Shown here: piece by piece, positions 48,982 through 63,831 of the stretch
How positions within the stretch are numbered: the stretch's first letter is position 1
Layout of the letters: each line of letters opens with the position of its first letter
Source: Rhizobiaceae bacterium
GTDB lineage: Bacteria > Pseudomonadota > Alphaproteobacteria > Rhizobiales > Rhizobiaceae
Length of the DNA stretch: 64,000 nucleotides
Reading direction: 5' to 3'
Assembly (NCBI GenBank): GCA_025698895.1
Contig: JAILWO010000002.1
Coordinates: 1,426,001 to 1,490,000 of the forward strand
Translations under genes and position numbers: made by a program
Notes under the pieces: model-generated
What the model was told of the DNA's origin: nothing
Database searches by the model: none
The model's input: the letters and a program-made list of their open reading frames with translations, nothing else

Positions 48982-49458
48982 CTATTCCGCCTTGGCCTTC
49001 TCCGGCAGCTTCACCGAGCCACCCGCCTTTTCGATCTTCTCGATCGCGGGCTTCGAAGCGCCCGCCACGTCGAAGGCGAGCTTGGCCTTGAAGTCCCCTT
49101 CCCCGCCAAGAATGCGCACGCCGTCCTTGGCGCGGCGCACGACGCCGGCCTTCACCAGCGTCTCGACCGTGACGGTTTCCTTCGGGTCGAGCTTCTTGGC
49201 GTCGACGGCCTGCTGGATGCGGGCCAGCGACACCTCGTTGAAGTCCTTGGCGAAGATGTTCTTGAACCCCCGCTTCGGCAAGCGGCGGTAGATCGGCATC
49301 TGGCCGCCCTCGAAGCCGTTAAGCGCCACGCCCGAGCGCGAGGACTGGCCCTTCACGCCGCGGCCGCCGGTCTTGCCGAGGCCGGAGCCGATGCCGCGGC
49401 CGACGCGCTTGCGCGACTGGGTGGCGCCTTCGCGATCACGCAGTTCGTTGAGTTTCAT
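48982..49458 (-). CDS. rplO: 50S ribosomal protein L15
   Basis: A 158-residue protein with the long basic N-terminal tail typical of L15 ([41 protein letters not shown]). ATG 49458 is the conserved start. The C-terminal globular part ends [13 protein letters not shown]. Last ribosomal gene before secY in the spc operon, 19 bases after rpmD. Confidence 0.99.
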   Translation of the reverse strand: MKLNELRDREGATQSRKRVGRGIGSGLGKTGGRGVKGQSSRSGVALNGFEGGQMPIYRRLPKRGFKNIFAKDFNEVSLARIQQAVDAKKLDPKETVTVETLVKAGVVRRAKDGVRILGGEGDFKAKLAFDVAGASKPAIEKIEKAGGSVKLPEKAKAE

Positions 49459-49477
49459 CACAAATTCTCCTCGCGGC

Positions 49478-49675
49478 TCAGGCCTCGTCCACGACACGGA
49501 CGAGGTGCTGCACCTTCGCGATCATGCCGCGCACCGACGGTGTGTCCTGGAGCGTGCTGCGGCGATGCAGCTTGTTGAGGCCGAGGCCGACCAGCGTCGC
49601 GCGCTGCTCCTTCGGCCGGCGGATGGGGCTGCCGATCTGTTCGACGATCAGCGTCTTGGTCTCGTTCTTGGCCAT
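49478..49675 (-). CDS. rpmD: 50S ribosomal protein L30
   Basis: A 65-residue protein with the ferredoxin-like L30 core ([14 protein letters not shown]...[13 protein letters not shown]) and ending [11 protein letters not shown]. It lies between rpsE and rplO with gaps of 23 and 19 bases, the standard spc order. Confidence 0.98.
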   Translation of the reverse strand: MAKNETKTLIVEQIGSPIRRPKEQRATLVGLGLNKLHRRSTLQDTPSVRGMIAKVQHLVRVVDEA

Positions 49676-49698
49676 GACGATTGTCCTCGATCCCGGCT

Positions 49699-50274
49699 CT
49701 ATTCTTCGGCCGCGACGGCGGTGCCGCGACGAGCCTGCAGCGTGGCGTATTTGATCCCGCGCTGCGCGGCGATGTCCTTGGGATGCATCTGGTTCTTGAG
49801 CGCGTCGAAGGTCGCGCGAACCATGTTGTAGGGATTGGAGGTCCCCATCGACTTGGCGACGACGTCATGCATGCCGAGCGTCTCGAAAACGGCGCGCATC
49901 GGGCCGCCGGCGATGATGCCCGTACCGGCCTTGGCCGAGCGCAGCAGCACCCGGCCCGCGCCATGACGTCCCTCGACGTCGTGATGCAGCGTCCGACCGG
50001 AGCGCAGCGGCACGAAGATCATGTCGCGCTTGGCCGATTCGGTGGCCTTGCGGATCGCCTCGGGCACTTCGCGCGCCTTGCCATGGCCGAAACCTACGCG
50101 GCCCTTCTGGTCGCCGACCACCACGAGCGCGGCAAAGCCGAAGCGGCGTCCGCCCTTCACCACCTTGGCGACGCGGTTGATGTGGACCAGCTTGTCCACC
50201 ATGCCGTCGTCGCGCTCTTCGCGTTCACGCTCACGGCCGCGGCCACGGCCGCGTTCCCTGGGTTCCTGTGCCAT
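49699..50274 (-). CDS. rpsE: 30S ribosomal protein S5
   Basis: A 191-residue small-subunit protein near the mRNA entry channel. The N-terminal 25 residues are an Arg/Glu-rich, low-complexity extension ([19 protein letters not shown]); the S5 core begins at [20 protein letters not shown] and includes the GGPMRAVFE and AATFDAL-type motifs. Spc operon member, 67 bases after rplR. Confidence 0.99.
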   Translation of the reverse strand: MAQEPRERGRGRGREREREERDDGMVDKLVHINRVAKVVKGGRRFGFAALVVVGDQKGRVGFGHGKAREVPEAIRKATESAKRDMIFVPLRSGRTLHHDVEGRHGAGRVLLRSAKAGTGIIAGGPMRAVFETLGMHDVVAKSMGTSNPYNMVRATFDALKNQMHPKDIAAQRGIKYATLQARRGTAVAAEE

Positions 50275-50341
50275 ATCCTGTCCTTGTTCTTTTCCGGAAG
50301 CACGGGTTGACGTTTGGCAAGACGCGTTCGCGCCGGCCGGC

Positions 50342-50701
50342 TCAGAAGTTCAGGCCGCCCTCGCGCGCGGCTTCAGCCAGCGCCTTGACGCGGCCATGGT
50401 AGAGATAGGCGCCGCGATCGAAGACGACGTCCTTGACGCCCGCCTTGGTCGCCCGCTCGGCGATCAGCTTGCCGACGGCGGCCGCGGCTTCGGAGTCCGC
50501 CCCGGTCTTCAGCTTGCCCTTGATCTCGGCTTCCAGCGACGATGCGGCCGCAAGCGTGTGGCCGCGGCTGTCGTCGATCAGCTGCGCGTAGATGTTTTTC
50601 GACGAACGGTGGACCGAAAGCCTCGGACGGTCGCCCGCGACCTTCTTGATCTGCCTGCGCACGCGCTGGGCGCGCTTCTGCGTGGATGCCCTGGAACCCA
50701 T
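50342..50701 (-). CDS. rplR: 50S ribosomal protein L18
   Basis: A 119-residue 5S rRNA-binding protein. Start chosen at ATG 50701 ([17 protein letters not shown]); the longer open frame adds twelve unconserved residues. Core motifs [20 protein letters not shown] and the ending [15 protein letters not shown] are typical. Between rplF (75-base gap) and rpsE. Confidence 0.98.
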   Translation of the reverse strand: MGSRASTQKRAQRVRRQIKKVAGDRPRLSVHRSSKNIYAQLIDDSRGHTLAAASSLEAEIKGKLKTGADSEAAAAVGKLIAERATKAGVKDVVFDRGAYLYHGRVKALAEAAREGGLNF

Positions 50702-50776
50702 GATGTTTGTCCTGCCTTGAGAAACGGATGCGGCCATGTGCGGTAGGCAAGCCTCCCGCGACCGCGGTCCGTGGCG

Positions 50777-51310
50777 TTACTTCTTCTTGCCTTCCTTGCG
50801 CACGATGCGCTCTTCGGCATACTTCACGCCCTTGCCCTTGTAGGGTTCGGGGCTGCGATACTTGCGGATCTCGGCCGCGACCTGGCCGACCTGCTGCTTG
50901 TCGATGCCGGAGATCGTGACCTCGGTCGGCTTCGAAACGGTGATCGAAACGCCCTGCGGTGTCTCGTACACCACGTCGTGGCTGTAGCCGAGCGAAAGCT
51001 GCAGGTTCTTGCCCTGCATGGCGGCGCGATAGCCGACGCCGTTGATCTCGAGCTTCCTTTCGAAGCCGTCCTTCACACCCTGCAGGATGTTGGAGATCTG
51101 CGTGCGCGACATGCCCCACTTGGAGCGGGCCTGCTTGGACTGATCACGCGGTTCGACGGCGATCTCGCCATCTTCCATCTTGACCAGCACCTCGTCGTTC
51201 GCGACGAACTTCAGTTCGCCCTTCGGTCCCTTCGCAGTGACCGTCTGGCCGTCGACCGTGGCGGTCACGCCCTGCGGCACGGCTACGGGCTTCTTGCCGA
51301 TTCGAGACAT
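50777..51310 (-). CDS. rplF: 50S ribosomal protein L6
   Basis: A 177-residue protein of two similar domains at the factor-binding region. Start [19 protein letters not shown] and the signature [21 protein letters not shown]-type ending (shown here as [12 protein letters not shown]) are diagnostic. Spc operon, 32 bases after rpsH. Confidence 0.99.
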   Translation of the reverse strand: MSRIGKKPVAVPQGVTATVDGQTVTAKGPKGELKFVANDEVLVKMEDGEIAVEPRDQSKQARSKWGMSRTQISNILQGVKDGFERKLEINGVGYRAAMQGKNLQLSLGYSHDVVYETPQGVSITVSKPTEVTISGIDKQQVGQVAAEIRKYRSPEPYKGKGVKYAEERIVRKEGKKK

Positions 51311-51342
51311 TCATCCGTCCTCGTTATCTTGACCTTGCCCGA

Positions 51343-51741
51343 TCAGAAGATCTGGCAGAGGATTTCGCCGCCAACATTCTGCTCGCGCGCCTCGTGGTCG
51401 GCCATGACGCCCTTCGGGGTCGAAAGGATGGCGATGCCGAGGCCGTTGGCGACCTGCGGGATCGACTTGACCGACACATAGACGCGGCGGCCAGGCTTGG
51501 ACACGCGCATGATGTCGCGGATCACCGGCGCACCCTCGAAATACTTCAGCTCGATCTCGATCTCGGACTTGCCGTTGTCGAAATCGACCTGAGCGTAGTC
51601 GCGGATGTAGCCTTCGGCCTTCATGACGTCGAGCACGCGGGCACGCAGTTTGGATGCGGGCGTCGAGACCTTGTTCTTCTTGCGGCCGATCGCGTTGCGG
51701 ATGCGCGTCAGCATATCGCCGAGAGGATCACTCATGGACAT
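51343..51741 (-). CDS. rpsH: 30S ribosomal protein S8
   Basis: A 132-residue primary 16S rRNA-binding protein, often the translational repressor of the spc operon in other bacteria. The start [19 protein letters not shown] is preceded by AGGAGG seven bases upstream; an internal ATG two codons later is possible. The C-terminal [20 protein letters not shown] motif is conserved. Confidence 0.99.
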   Translation of the reverse strand: MSMSDPLGDMLTRIRNAIGRKKNKVSTPASKLRARVLDVMKAEGYIRDYAQVDFDNGKSEIEIELKYFEGAPVIRDIMRVSKPGRRVYVSVKSIPQVANGLGIAILSTPKGVMADHEAREQNVGGEILCQIF

Positions 51742-51753
51742 CGATCGTCCTCC

Positions 51754-52059
51754 TTACCAGCTCGACTTGACCAGACCGGGCACCAGGCCCAGCGAACCCA
51801 GCTCGCGCAGCGCCACGCGGCTCATCTTGAGCTTACGGTAATAGGCGCGCGGACGGCCGGTAACCTCGCAGCGGTTGCGGATCCGGGTCGGGGCCGAGTT
51901 ACGCGGCAGCGCGGCAAGCTTGAGCTGCGCGCGGAAACGCTCCTCGATCGGCTTGTCCTGGTCCATGATGATCGCCTTCAGCGCCTTGCGCTTCTCGGCA
52001 TACTGGGCAACCAGTTTGCGGCGGCGATTGTTCTTCTCGACTGAGCTGGTCTTGGCCAT
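51754..52059 (-). CDS. rpsN: 30S ribosomal protein S14
   Basis: A 101-residue S14 of the long, zinc-independent type: the C-terminal part [20 protein letters not shown] keeps only one cysteine. Lies 27 bases after rplE and 12 before rpsH in the standard spc order. No second short (zinc) form is present here. Confidence 0.98.
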   Translation of the reverse strand: MAKTSSVEKNNRRRKLVAQYAEKRKALKAIIMDQDKPIEERFRAQLKLAALPRNSAPTRIRNRCEVTGRPRAYYRKLKMSRVALRELGSLGLVPGLVKSSW

Positions 52060-52086
52060 TCAGATTGTCCTTGTTCTCGCGAGCCG

Positions 52087-52641
52087 TTACTGCCGGAACG
52101 GGAAGTTGAAGCCTTTGAGCAGGGCTCGGGCCTCGTCGTCCGTCGCGGCGGTCGTGCAAACGATGATGTCCATTCCCCAGATCTGGTCGACCTTGTCGTA
52201 GTTGATCTCGGGGAACACGATGTGCTCCTTGATGCCCATGGCATAGTTGCCGCGGCCATCGAAGCTCTTGGGGTTCAGGCCGCGGAAGTCTCGCACGCGC
52301 GGCAGCGCGATCGTGACGAGGCGGTCCAGAAATTCGTACATGCGCTCGCGCCGAAGCGTGACCTTGGCCCCAATCGGCATGTTCTCGCGCACCTTGAAGC
52401 CGGCGATCGACTTGCGCGCCCGCGTCACGACGGCCTTCTGGCCGGCGATCATCGACAGGTCCTCGGCCGCAGTGGTCGGCTTCTTGGAATCGGCGGTGGA
52501 CTCGCCGACGCCCATGTTCAGCACGATCTTGTCGAGACGCGGAATCTGCATCTCGTTGGCGTAGCCGAACTGTTCCTTCAGCGCCTTCTTGATCTCTTCA
52601 TTGTAGAGCTTCTTGAGGCGCGGCGTGTAGTCGTTAGCCAT
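52087..52641 (-). CDS. rplE: 50S ribosomal protein L5
   Basis: A 184-residue central protuberance protein that binds 5S rRNA. ATG 52641 ([20 protein letters not shown]) is the conserved start and overlaps rplX by eight bases. Core motifs [11 protein letters not shown] and [20 protein letters not shown] are intact. Confidence 0.99.
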   Translation of the reverse strand: MANDYTPRLKKLYNEEIKKALKEQFGYANEMQIPRLDKIVLNMGVGESTADSKKPTTAAEDLSMIAGQKAVVTRARKSIAGFKVRENMPIGAKVTLRRERMYEFLDRLVTIALPRVRDFRGLNPKSFDGRGNYAMGIKEHIVFPEINYDKVDQIWGMDIIVCTTAATDDEARALLKGFNFPFRQ

Positions 52642-52942
52642 TGATGACGTCTCCCGTGGTCTTGGCCACGCGTACCTTCTTGCCGTCACGAACCTCGAAC
52701 CCGACGCGGGTCGCCTTGCCGTCCTTGTCGGCGACGGCGAGGTTGGACAGATGGATCGGCGCTTCCTTGCGGATCAGGCCGCCTTCCTGAGCCTGCGTCT
52801 GGCGCTGGTGGCGCACGACCACGTTCACGCCGCGCACGAGGGCCCGGTTGTCCTTGGGCATCACCTGCAGGACTTCGCCAGTGCGGCCCTTGTCCTTGCC
52901 GGCGAGAACGACGACGCTGTCGCCCTTGCGGATCTTCTGCAT
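52634..52942 (-). CDS. rplX: 50S ribosomal protein L24
   Basis: A 102-residue assembly-initiator protein with an N-terminal KOW motif ([20 protein letters not shown]) and the conserved [16 protein letters not shown] segment. Starts 12 bases after rplN; its last codons overlap the rplE start, indicating coupling. Confidence 0.98.
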   Translation of the reverse strand: MQKIRKGDSVVVLAGKDKGRTGEVLQVMPKDNRALVRGVNVVVRHQRQTQAQEGGLIRKEAPIHLSNLAVADKDGKATRVGFEVRDGKKVRVAKTTGDVING

Positions 52943-52954
52943 TGGTCGAGCTCC

Positions 52955-53323
52955 TTACAGCACTTCTGGCGCAAGCGAGATGATCTTCATGTGGTTCCGG
53001 GCGCGAAGCTCGCGCGGAACCGGGCCGAAGATACGGGTGCCGACGGGCTCGCGCTTGTTGTCGACCAGAACCGCGGCGTTCTTGTCGAAGCGGATCACGC
53101 TGCCGTCCGGCCGGCGGATGTCCTTGGCCGTGCGGACCACAACCGCCTTCATCACATCACCCTTCTTGACGCGTCCGCGCGGGATCGCCTCCTTGATCGA
53201 CACGACGATGACGTCGCCGACATGGGCGTATTTGCGCTTCGAACCGCCGAGCACCTTGATGCACATGACGCGACGGGCGCCGGAATTGTCCGCCACGTCG
53301 AGGTTTGTCTGCATCTGAATCAT
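52955..53323 (-). CDS. rplN: 50S ribosomal protein L14
   Basis: A 122-residue protein, [20 protein letters not shown] onward, forming the L14/L19 intersubunit bridge. [22 protein letters not shown] is the family core. First gene of the spc block, 77 bases downstream of rpsQ, the usual junction of S10 and spc operons, though no terminator separates them here. Confidence 0.99.
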   Translation of the reverse strand: MIQMQTNLDVADNSGARRVMCIKVLGGSKRKYAHVGDVIVVSIKEAIPRGRVKKGDVMKAVVVRTAKDIRRPDGSVIRFDKNAAVLVDNKREPVGTRIFGPVPRELRARNHMKIISLAPEVL

Positions 53324-53400
53324 GACTGACCGCCTTCTGGTCTTATCGTTGTCGGAGGGCGCTTGTGGCGGCCCGCCTTCTTTCCATCATTCGTCCGGCT

Positions 53401-53664
53401 TCAGGCCGAGGCTTCCCGCTTGGTGCCCTGGGTCTGGTTCTCGACCACCACCCAGGTCTTGTCCTTCGAGATCGGCCGCGACTCTTCGATGAACACGAAG
53501 TCGCCGACCTTGCAGGAATTGCTCTCGTCGTGGGCCTTGTAGTTCTTTGTCTGGCGAACCGTCTTCTTCATCACCGGATGGGTGAAGCGACGCTCGATCC
53601 TGACGACGACCGTCTTGTCGTTCTTGTCGCTGACGACGGTGCCCTGCATGACGCGTTTCGGCAT
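53401..53664 (-). CDS. rpsQ: 30S ribosomal protein S17
   Basis: An 87-residue OB-fold 16S rRNA-binding protein: [20 protein letters not shown] start, [19 protein letters not shown] and [19 protein letters not shown] motifs. Last gene of the S10 block, 10 bases after rpmC. Confidence 0.98.
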   Translation of the reverse strand: MPKRVMQGTVVSDKNDKTVVVRIERRFTHPVMKKTVRQTKNYKAHDESNSCKVGDFVFIEESRPISKDKTWVVVENQTQGTKREASA

Positions 53665-53674
53665 TTGTTCTTCC

Positions 53675-53875
53675 TCAGCCCTTGCTCGCCGCCGACTTCT
53701 CGGCGGCGATGGTCTTGATGCGTGCGATGTCGCGGCGCACCTGCTTGACGCGCGCGGTCTTTTCCAACTGCCCGGTCGCCTTCTGGAAGCGCAGGTTGAA
53801 CTGCTCCTTCTTCAGACTGGCCAGTTCATCGGTGAGCTGGTCGGGCGTCTTGGCCCTTACGTCGGCGGCTTTCAT
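53675..53875 (-). CDS. rpmC: 50S ribosomal protein L29
   Basis: A 66-residue helical hairpin protein at the exit tunnel ([40 protein letters not shown]). Between rplP and rpsQ with gaps of 13 and 10 bases. Confidence 0.98.
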   Translation of the reverse strand: MKAADVRAKTPDQLTDELASLKKEQFNLRFQKATGQLEKTARVKQVRRDIARIKTIAAEKSAASKG

Positions 53876-53888
53876 CGATCCACCCTTC

Positions 53889-54302
53889 CTATTCTGCGAT
53901 ACGCTGTACGACGCGGGTCCTGACCGAAAGCTTCGCCGCGCCGAGACGCAGCGCCTCGCGGGCGACCTCTTCCGACACGCCGTCGATCTCGAACATGATG
54001 CGGCCGGGCTTCACGCGGCAGGCCCAGTAGTCGACCGAGCCCTTGCCCTTGCCCATGCGCACCTCAGTGGGCTTGGACGTGACCGGAACGTCGGGGAACA
54101 CCCGGATCCAGACGCGGCCCTGGCGCTTCATCTCGCGGGTGATCGCGCGGCGAGCCGCCTCGATCTCGCGCGCGGTGACGCGGTTCGGCTCGAGAGCCTT
54201 CAGCCCGTAGCCGCCAAAATCCAGATTCGTCCCGCCCTTGGCCGTTCCGTGGATACGGCCCTTGAACTGCTTGCGGAACTTCGTGCGCTTAGGCTGCAGC
54301 AT
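53889..54302 (-). CDS. rplP: 50S ribosomal protein L16
   Basis: A 137-residue protein at the A-site region of the large subunit, starting [19 protein letters not shown] with the conserved [20 protein letters not shown] and [17 protein letters not shown] motifs. It lies 38 bases after rpsC. Confidence 0.99.
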   Translation of the reverse strand: MLQPKRTKFRKQFKGRIHGTAKGGTNLDFGGYGLKALEPNRVTAREIEAARRAITREMKRQGRVWIRVFPDVPVTSKPTEVRMGKGKGSVDYWACRVKPGRIMFEIDGVSEEVAREALRLGAAKLSVRTRVVQRIAE

Positions 54303-54340
54303 CTTTCCTTGCTCCGAACTCTTTCTTCAACCGGCCGCGA

Positions 54341-55050
<710 letters not shown>

Positions 55051-55051
<1 letters not shown>

Positions 55052-55440
55052 CAGGCGGCCTCCACTTTCTCTTCGACTTCGCGCACCACGATCGTGAGAT
55101 TCGAGAACGGCTTCTCGATGCGCGAGGCGCGGCCGCGGCCACGCGTATGGAAACGCTTCATGACGATCGACTTACCCACCCAGGCCTCCGCGACGATCAG
55201 CGAATCGACGTCGAGGTCGTGGTTGTTCTCGGCGTTCGCGATCGCGCTCTCCAGCGTCTTCTTGACCGTGCCGGCAATGCGCTTGCGCGAGAATTCGAGA
55301 TCGTTGAGCGCGGCTTCGACCTTCTTGCCGCGGATCAGCTGAGCGACGAGGTTCAGCTTCTGCGGGCTGATGCGCACGGTGCGAAGCACGGCGCGCGCCT
55401 CGTTGTCAGCAAGCCTGCGTGGCGCTTTGGCCTTGCCCAT
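55051..55440 (-). CDS. rplV: 50S ribosomal protein L22
   Basis: A 129-residue protein whose beta-hairpin lines the exit tunnel ([18 protein letters not shown]). The core [20 protein letters not shown] and [20 protein letters not shown] are typical. Starts two bases after rpsS and overlaps rpsC by one base. Confidence 0.99.
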
Positions 55441-55442
55441 GA

Positions 55443-55721
55443 CTATTTCCTCTTCGCCTTCTTGTCCGCGCCGTGGCCGTAATAGGTCCGCGTCGGGGAG
55501 AATTCGCCGAACTTGTGCCCGACCATGTCTTCCGACACGGAGACCGGGACATGCTTCTGGCCGTTGTAGACACCGAAGGTGAGGCCGACGAACTGGGGCA
55601 GGATCGTAGAGCGGCGGCTCCAGATCTTGATCACCTCGTTACGGCCGCTCTCGCGCGACTTCTCCGCCTTCTTCAGCAGATAGCCGTCGATGAAGGGGCC
55701 TTTCCAGACTGAACGGGACAC
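55443..55721 (-). CDS. rpsS: 30S ribosomal protein S19
   Basis: A 92-residue head protein with motifs [18 protein letters not shown] and [19 protein letters not shown]. The start codon is GTG at 55721 with GAGG upstream. It lies 14 bases after rplB. Confidence 0.99.
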   Translation of the reverse strand: MSRSVWKGPFIDGYLLKKAEKSRESGRNEVIKIWSRRSTILPQFVGLTFGVYNGQKHVPVSVSEDMVGHKFGEFSPTRTYYGHGADKKAKRK

Positions 55722-55735
55722 GTGCCTACCTCTTC

Positions 55736-56569
55736 CTATTTCTTACGGGCGTGGCGCGAACGCATGATGAACTTGTCGGTCGCCTTGTTGGAGCGCGTGC
55801 GCTTGCCCTTGGTGGGCTTGCCCCACGGGGATACCGGATGACGGCCGCCCGAGGTGCGGCCTTCGCCGCCGCCATGCGGATGATCGACCGGGTTCATCGT
55901 GACGCCGCGATTGTGCGGACGTTTGCCGCGCCAGCGCGAGCGCCCCGCCTTGCCGTCATTGATGTTTGCGTGATCGGCGTTCGAAACCGCGCCGACCGTC
56001 GCCAGGCACGAACCGTGGACAAGACGCTGCTCGCCCGAGTTCAGCCGCAGGATCGCCATGCCCTGGTCGCGGCCGACCAGCTGTGCGTAGGCACCGGCCG
56101 AACGGGCCAGCTGACCGCCCTTGCCCGGCTTCAGCTCCACATTGTGCACGATCGTGCCGACCGGCATCGCCGACAGCGGCATCGCATTGCCCGGCTTCAC
56201 GTCCACCGACGCGCCGGCGACCACGCGGTCGCCTACCTGGAGGCGCTGCGGGGCGATGATGTAGTTCAGCTCGCCATCCTCGTATTTGACCAGCGCGATG
56301 AACGCGCTGCGGTTCGGATCGTACTCGATCCGCTCCACCGTCGCCGACATGTCGAACCGGCGACGCTTGAAATCGATGATGCGGTAGGTGCGCTTGTGAC
56401 CGCCGCCTTGGAACCTGGCCGTTACGCGGCCGTGATTGTTGCGGCCGCCCGACGACTTCAGACCCTCGGTCAGGCCCTTGACGGGCTTGCCCTTGTAGAG
56501 CCCGCTGCGGTCGACGATGACCAGCTGGCGCTGGCTCGCGGTGACCGGCTTGTAATTCTTGAGTGCCAT
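55736..56569 (-). CDS. rplB: 50S ribosomal protein L2
   Basis: A 277-residue peptidyl-transferase-centre protein. [20 protein letters not shown] start, the RNA-binding core [20 protein letters not shown] and the conserved histidine motif [18 protein letters not shown] near the C-terminus are intact. It lies 24 bases after rplW. Confidence 0.99.
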   Translation of the reverse strand: MALKNYKPVTASQRQLVIVDRSGLYKGKPVKGLTEGLKSSGGRNNHGRVTARFQGGGHKRTYRIIDFKRRRFDMSATVERIEYDPNRSAFIALVKYEDGELNYIIAPQRLQVGDRVVAGASVDVKPGNAMPLSAMPVGTIVHNVELKPGKGGQLARSAGAYAQLVGRDQGMAILRLNSGEQRLVHGSCLATVGAVSNADHANINDGKAGRSRWRGKRPHNRGVTMNPVDHPHGGGEGRTSGGRHPVSPWGKPTKGKRTRSNKATDKFIMRSRHARKK

Positions 56570-56593
56570 CGTATCAGTTCCTCAGGCCTGTTC

Positions 56594-56887
56594 TCAAAGT
56601 CCGGTCGCGACGTCGATGGAGTGTCCCTCGGCGAGGGTCACGATCGCCTTCTTCGCATCCGACTGGCGGCCGATCGTGCCGCGGAAGCGCTTCACCTTGC
56701 CCTTGCGGACCAGCGTATTGACGGCGGTGACCTTCACCCCGAACAGCGCCTCGACGGCCGCTTTGATCTCGGGCTTCGAGGCCTTGCGCGCGACGTTGAA
56801 CACGACCTGGTTGTGCTCCGAGGCCATGGTCGACTTTTCGGTGATCGCCGGCGAGACGATCACATCGTAGTGGCGAAGGTCCGTCAT
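56594..56887 (-). CDS. rplW: 50S ribosomal protein L23
   Basis: A 97-residue exit-site protein that docks trigger factor and [23 protein letters not shown] and [20 protein letters not shown] are family motifs. Its ATG overlaps the rplD stop by four bases (ATGA). Confidence 0.98.
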   Translation of the reverse strand: MTDLRHYDVIVSPAITEKSTMASEHNQVVFNVARKASKPEIKAAVEALFGVKVTAVNTLVRKGKVKRFRGTIGRQSDAKKAIVTLAEGHSIDVATGL

Positions 56888-57504
56888 TTGAAACGCTCCT
56901 CGAGCGCCTCGACCGCGGCCTTCGACAGGACCAGCGTGTTGCGGCGCAAAATGTCGTAGACGTTGATGCCCTGGATCGGCAGCACGTCGACGTTGGGGAT
57001 GTTGGACGCGGCCTTGGCGAAATTGCCGTCCAGCTCGGCGCCACCGATCACGAGCGCGTTGGTCAGGCCCAGCGACGCGAAGCTTGACACCAGCGCCTTG
57101 GTCTTGGCCTCGCCCAGCTTGAGATCGTCGACGACGATCAGGCTCGACGCCTTGGCCTTGGCCGACAGCGCGTGCTTGAGACCGAGCGCGCGGACCTTCT
57201 TGGGCAGGTCGTGCTCATGAGAGCGCGCGACCGGGCCATGCGCCTTGCCGCCGCCGCGAAACTGCGGCGCGCGTGCCGAGGAGTGGCGGGCGCGGCCCGT
57301 TCCCTTCTGGCGGTACATCTTGGCGCCCGTCCGCGAGATGTCCGCGCGGCCCTTGCTCTGATGCGTGCCCTGCTGGCGCTTGGCCAGCTGCCAGCGCACG
57401 ACGCGCTGCAGGATGTCCTCGCGCGGCTCCAGTCCGAAGATCTCGTCGGCGAGTTTGACCGAACCGGCGTCCTTGCCGGCGAGTGTGGTGATCTTGACGT
57501 CCAT
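56884..57504 (-). CDS. rplD: 50S ribosomal protein L4
   Basis: A 206-residue protein with a loop reaching into the exit tunnel ([30 protein letters not shown]). In enterics L4 autoregulates the S10 operon; whether it does here is unknown. Its ATG overlaps the rplC stop by one base. Confidence 0.99.
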   Translation of the reverse strand: MDVKITTLAGKDAGSVKLADEIFGLEPREDILQRVVRWQLAKRQQGTHQSKGRADISRTGAKMYRQKGTGRARHSSARAPQFRGGGKAHGPVARSHEHDLPKKVRALGLKHALSAKAKASSLIVVDDLKLGEAKTKALVSSFASLGLTNALVIGGAELDGNFAKAASNIPNVDVLPIQGINVYDILRRNTLVLSKAAVEALEERFK

Positions 57505-58232
57505 TATTCCGCACCCTCCTGAGCGCCTGCCTGTTCGGCGGCGGGCTTGTCGCCATTGGCGGCCCTGATCGCGGCGGGCTTGGGCGCATTGTCCGGCAGC
57601 GCCGACTTCACGGCGTCGCGGACCATGATCCAGGAACCCTTGGAACCGGGCACCGAACCGCGCACCAGGATGAGGCCGCGGCCGGCATCGGTCGACACGA
57701 CCTCCAGGTTCTGCGTGGTCACCCGCACGTCGCCCATGTGGCCAGCCATCTTCTTGCCCTTGAACACCTTGCCGGGGTCCTGACGCTGGCCGGTCGAGCC
57801 GTGCGTGCGGTGCGAGACGGAGTTGCCGTGCGTGGCGCGGCCGCCACCGAAATTGTGGCGCTTGATCACGCCCTGGAAGCCCTTGCCGATCGAGGTGCCG
57901 GTCACGTCCACCTTCTGGCCGGGAACGAAATGCTCCGCCGTGATCTCGGCGCCGACGTCGAGCATGTTCTCGGCGCTGACGCGGAACTCGGCGACCTTGG
58001 CCTTCGGTTCCACGCTGGCGGTCGCGAAATGGCCGCGCATGGCCTTGGGCGTGTTCTTGACCTTGGCAAGCCCGACGCCGAGCTGGACGGCCGTGTAGCC
58101 GTTCTTCTCGTCAGTCCGCTGTGCCACGACCTGGCAGTTCTCGAGGCGCAGAACGGTCACGGGAACATGTTCCCCGGCATCGTTGTAGATGCGGGTCATT
58201 CCGACCTTCTGAGCTATCACACCTGAACGCAT
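57504..58232 (-). CDS. rplC: 50S ribosomal protein L3
   Basis: A 242-residue protein near the peptidyl-transferase centre. [20 protein letters not shown] start; the tip loop [20 protein letters not shown] contains the glutamine methylated by PrmB in other bacteria. The C-terminal extension is Ala/Lys-rich. It is 101 bases downstream of rpsJ; that gap has two partial heptamers (TTCGCTA, TTCGCCT). Confidence 0.99.
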   Translation of the reverse strand: MRSGVIAQKVGMTRIYNDAGEHVPVTVLRLENCQVVAQRTDEKNGYTAVQLGVGLAKVKNTPKAMRGHFATASVEPKAKVAEFRVSAENMLDVGAEITAEHFVPGQKVDVTGTSIGKGFQGVIKRHNFGGGRATHGNSVSHRTHGSTGQRQDPGKVFKGKKMAGHMGDVRVTTQNLEVVSTDAGRGLILVRGSVPGSKGSWIMVRDAVKSALPDNAPKPAAIRAANGDKPAAEQAGAQEGAE

Positions 58233-58333
58233 TGTCTCGTTCTTCCTTCAGAGGAGCCCGGCTTTCACCCGGCTCATGTTCGCTATTCGCCTTCTGTCAT
58301 CCGCCGGCCGACCGACGGACCACGACCGACGAA

Positions 58334-58642
58334 CTACAGTTTGATCTCGACGTCGACACCGGCGGCAAGATCGAGCTTCATCAGCGCGTCCACCGTCTGC
58401 GGCGTCGGGTCGACGATGTCGAGCAGGCGCTTGTGGGTGCGCATCTCGAACTGCTCACGGCTCTTCTTGTCGATGTGCGGCGAGCGGTTCACCGTGAACT
58501 TCTCGATGCGCGTCGGCAGCGGGATCGGGCCGCGCACATTTGCGCCGGTACGCTTGGCCGTCGAGACGATCTCGCGCGTCGACGAATCGAGCACACGATG
58601 ATCGAAGGCCTTGAGCCGGATGCGGATATTTTGTCCGTTCAT
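58334..58642 (-). CDS. rpsJ: 30S ribosomal protein S10 (NusE)
   Basis: A 102-residue head protein that also takes part in antitermination with Nus[20 protein letters not shown] and the conserved [20 protein letters not shown] are intact. First gene of the S10 block, 66 bases after tuf; a perfect nine-pair hairpin (58664-58686) lies in that gap. Confidence 0.99.
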   Translation of the reverse strand: MNGQNIRIRLKAFDHRVLDSSTREIVSTAKRTGANVRGPIPLPTRIEKFTVNRSPHIDKKSREQFEMRTHKRLLDIVDPTPQTVDALMKLDLAAGVDVEIKL

Positions 58643-58663
58643 GCGTCACTTCCTTGTTTCGAC

Positions 58664-58686
58664 GGGAGACGGAACATCCGTCTCCC
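58664..58686 (-). promoter_or_regulatory. Hairpin between tuf and rpsJ
   Basis: GGGAGACGG and CCGTCTCCC form a perfect nine-pair stem with an ATGTT/AACAT five-base loop, 21 bases before the rpsJ ATG. No T-run follows on the transcribed strand, so it is not a classical terminator; processing or attenuation is possible. Confidence 0.5.
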
Positions 58687-58708
58687 CGGCGAAATCCGTT
58701 TCGGCCCG

Positions 58709-59884
<1,176 letters not shown>

Positions 59885-59949
59885 GTGAGTTCTCCATTCC
59901 TTCCGCCGGTTCAGGCGTCAATTCAATTTCGTTGCGCAAGCTGTTGGCT

Positions 59950-62040
<2,091 letters not shown>

Positions 62041-62066
62041 GGGAGGTGCCTCTCTATCGTCCGCCG

Positions 62067-62582
<516 letters not shown>

Positions 62583-62617
62583 TCATGCGATCCGGAGCGA
62601 CCCTTTGTCTGCTCAGA

Positions 62618-62989
<372 letters not shown>

Positions 62990-63432
62990 TGAACCCTCGT
63001 GTCTCTCATTCCATGTCTCAAGCCCGTTCGGGCGCGTTCAGCGCGCGGATTTCATAAACGTTTCGGGCTGCAAACCGCGCATCGCGGTTCCGCCCGAACA
63101 AAAGCAGAGGAAGCGGAAACCGCTTCATGCACGCCAGAAATGTCGCGTCGTTCGTAGAACGAACCCTGTTTGAGGCATGCTCCGGCGCGCGGCGCGCCGA
63201 AATGGAGAAGCCTCACATCGGCTCAGACGGTGCGCCAGATACTGTCATTGCGGCTGTGCGTCAACCCTTTGCCGCGAATATTGGTCCAATCCCGGCTCCC
63301 GGAACGGTCGCGGCCCGTCGGACGAAACAATATTTCGCGCATGCCCGGCAGACCGCCCGATAATGAGCGCCTCGCAGGTGGGCGCGACGCCCCGCCCGTG
63401 CTTATCTGCATCGACTCGCAAGGGGAATCATC
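62990..63432. other. Leader and promoter region of the str operon
   Basis: About 440 non-coding bases between rpsL and the divergent small gene. Near rpsL there are two symmetric elements: GCCCG-TT-CGGGC (63022-63033) and AACCGCG-CAT-CGCGGTT (63073-63089) extended by an outer CGGGC/GCCCG pair (63064-63096). A promoter candidate lies at 63236-63264. The rest shows no recognisable feature. Confidence 0.5.
63236..63264 (-). promoter_or_regulatory. Candidate str-operon promoter
   Basis: On the reverse strand TTGACG (63264 to 63259) is separated by exactly 17 bases from TATCTG (63241 to 63236). The -35 is a five-of-six match; the -10 is weak. This places the start about 240 bases before the rpsL ATG, giving a long structured leader. 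Pattern-based inference. Confidence 0.45.
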
Positions 63433-63714
63433 ATGAACGACAATGAAGAACGTCCCGTCATGATCGTCACCGGCCGGGTCTGGCGCACGAAGGGCGGCCG
63501 ATCCGAAGGCGTCCATGTCTTCGTCGCCGCGCCCGACGACGATACGGCGGTGCGCATGGTTCTGGGGGCGCTGGCCAGCGAAGGCTACGCCGAGGCGGAG
63601 CTGGACCAGATCGGCGAGACGGAAGGAGCGCCGGACGAAGAGCCGCATCTGTCGGCCTGGCAGGGCGCGATGAAGGGCGAGATCGCCATCGTCGCCTTTG
63701 ACGAGCCTCTGTAA
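63433..63714 (+). CDS. Small conserved hypothetical protein (93 aa)
   Basis: A 93-residue acidic protein beginning MNDNEERPVMIVTGRVWRTK with a beta-alpha core (VHVFVAAPDDDTAVRMVLGAL, EGYAEAELDQIGE). GGGGAA precedes ATG 63433. I recall similar short proteins near ribosomal clusters in other Rhizobiales, but I know no function. No signal peptide or membrane segment. It is divergent from rpsL and points to the window's right edge. Confidence 0.65.
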   Translation: MNDNEERPVMIVTGRVWRTKGGRSEGVHVFVAAPDDDTAVRMVLGALASEGYAEAELDQIGETEGAPDEEPHLSAWQGAMKGEIAIVAFDEPL

Positions 63715-63792
63715 GGCAAGAAAAGACCGTCCAACGGGCCGATAGAACGGCTCCACGTCCCGGGGGCTGACCTGCGGCGATGATCGCGCAGG

Positions 63793-63831
63793 AAAAAGGG
63801 CCGCCCGGGAGGGGCGTTATCCGGACGGCCC
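63793..63831 (-). terminator. Reverse-strand terminator for a gene beyond the right edge
   Basis: On the reverse strand GGGCCGTCCGG pairs with CCGGGCGGCCC (one G-T wobble) across a 12-base loop, followed by TTTTT. It would end a transcript entering from the right; rpoC is the usual upstream neighbour of rpsL in this group, but it is not visible here. It could also slow readthrough from the forward 93-aa gene. Confidence 0.75.
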
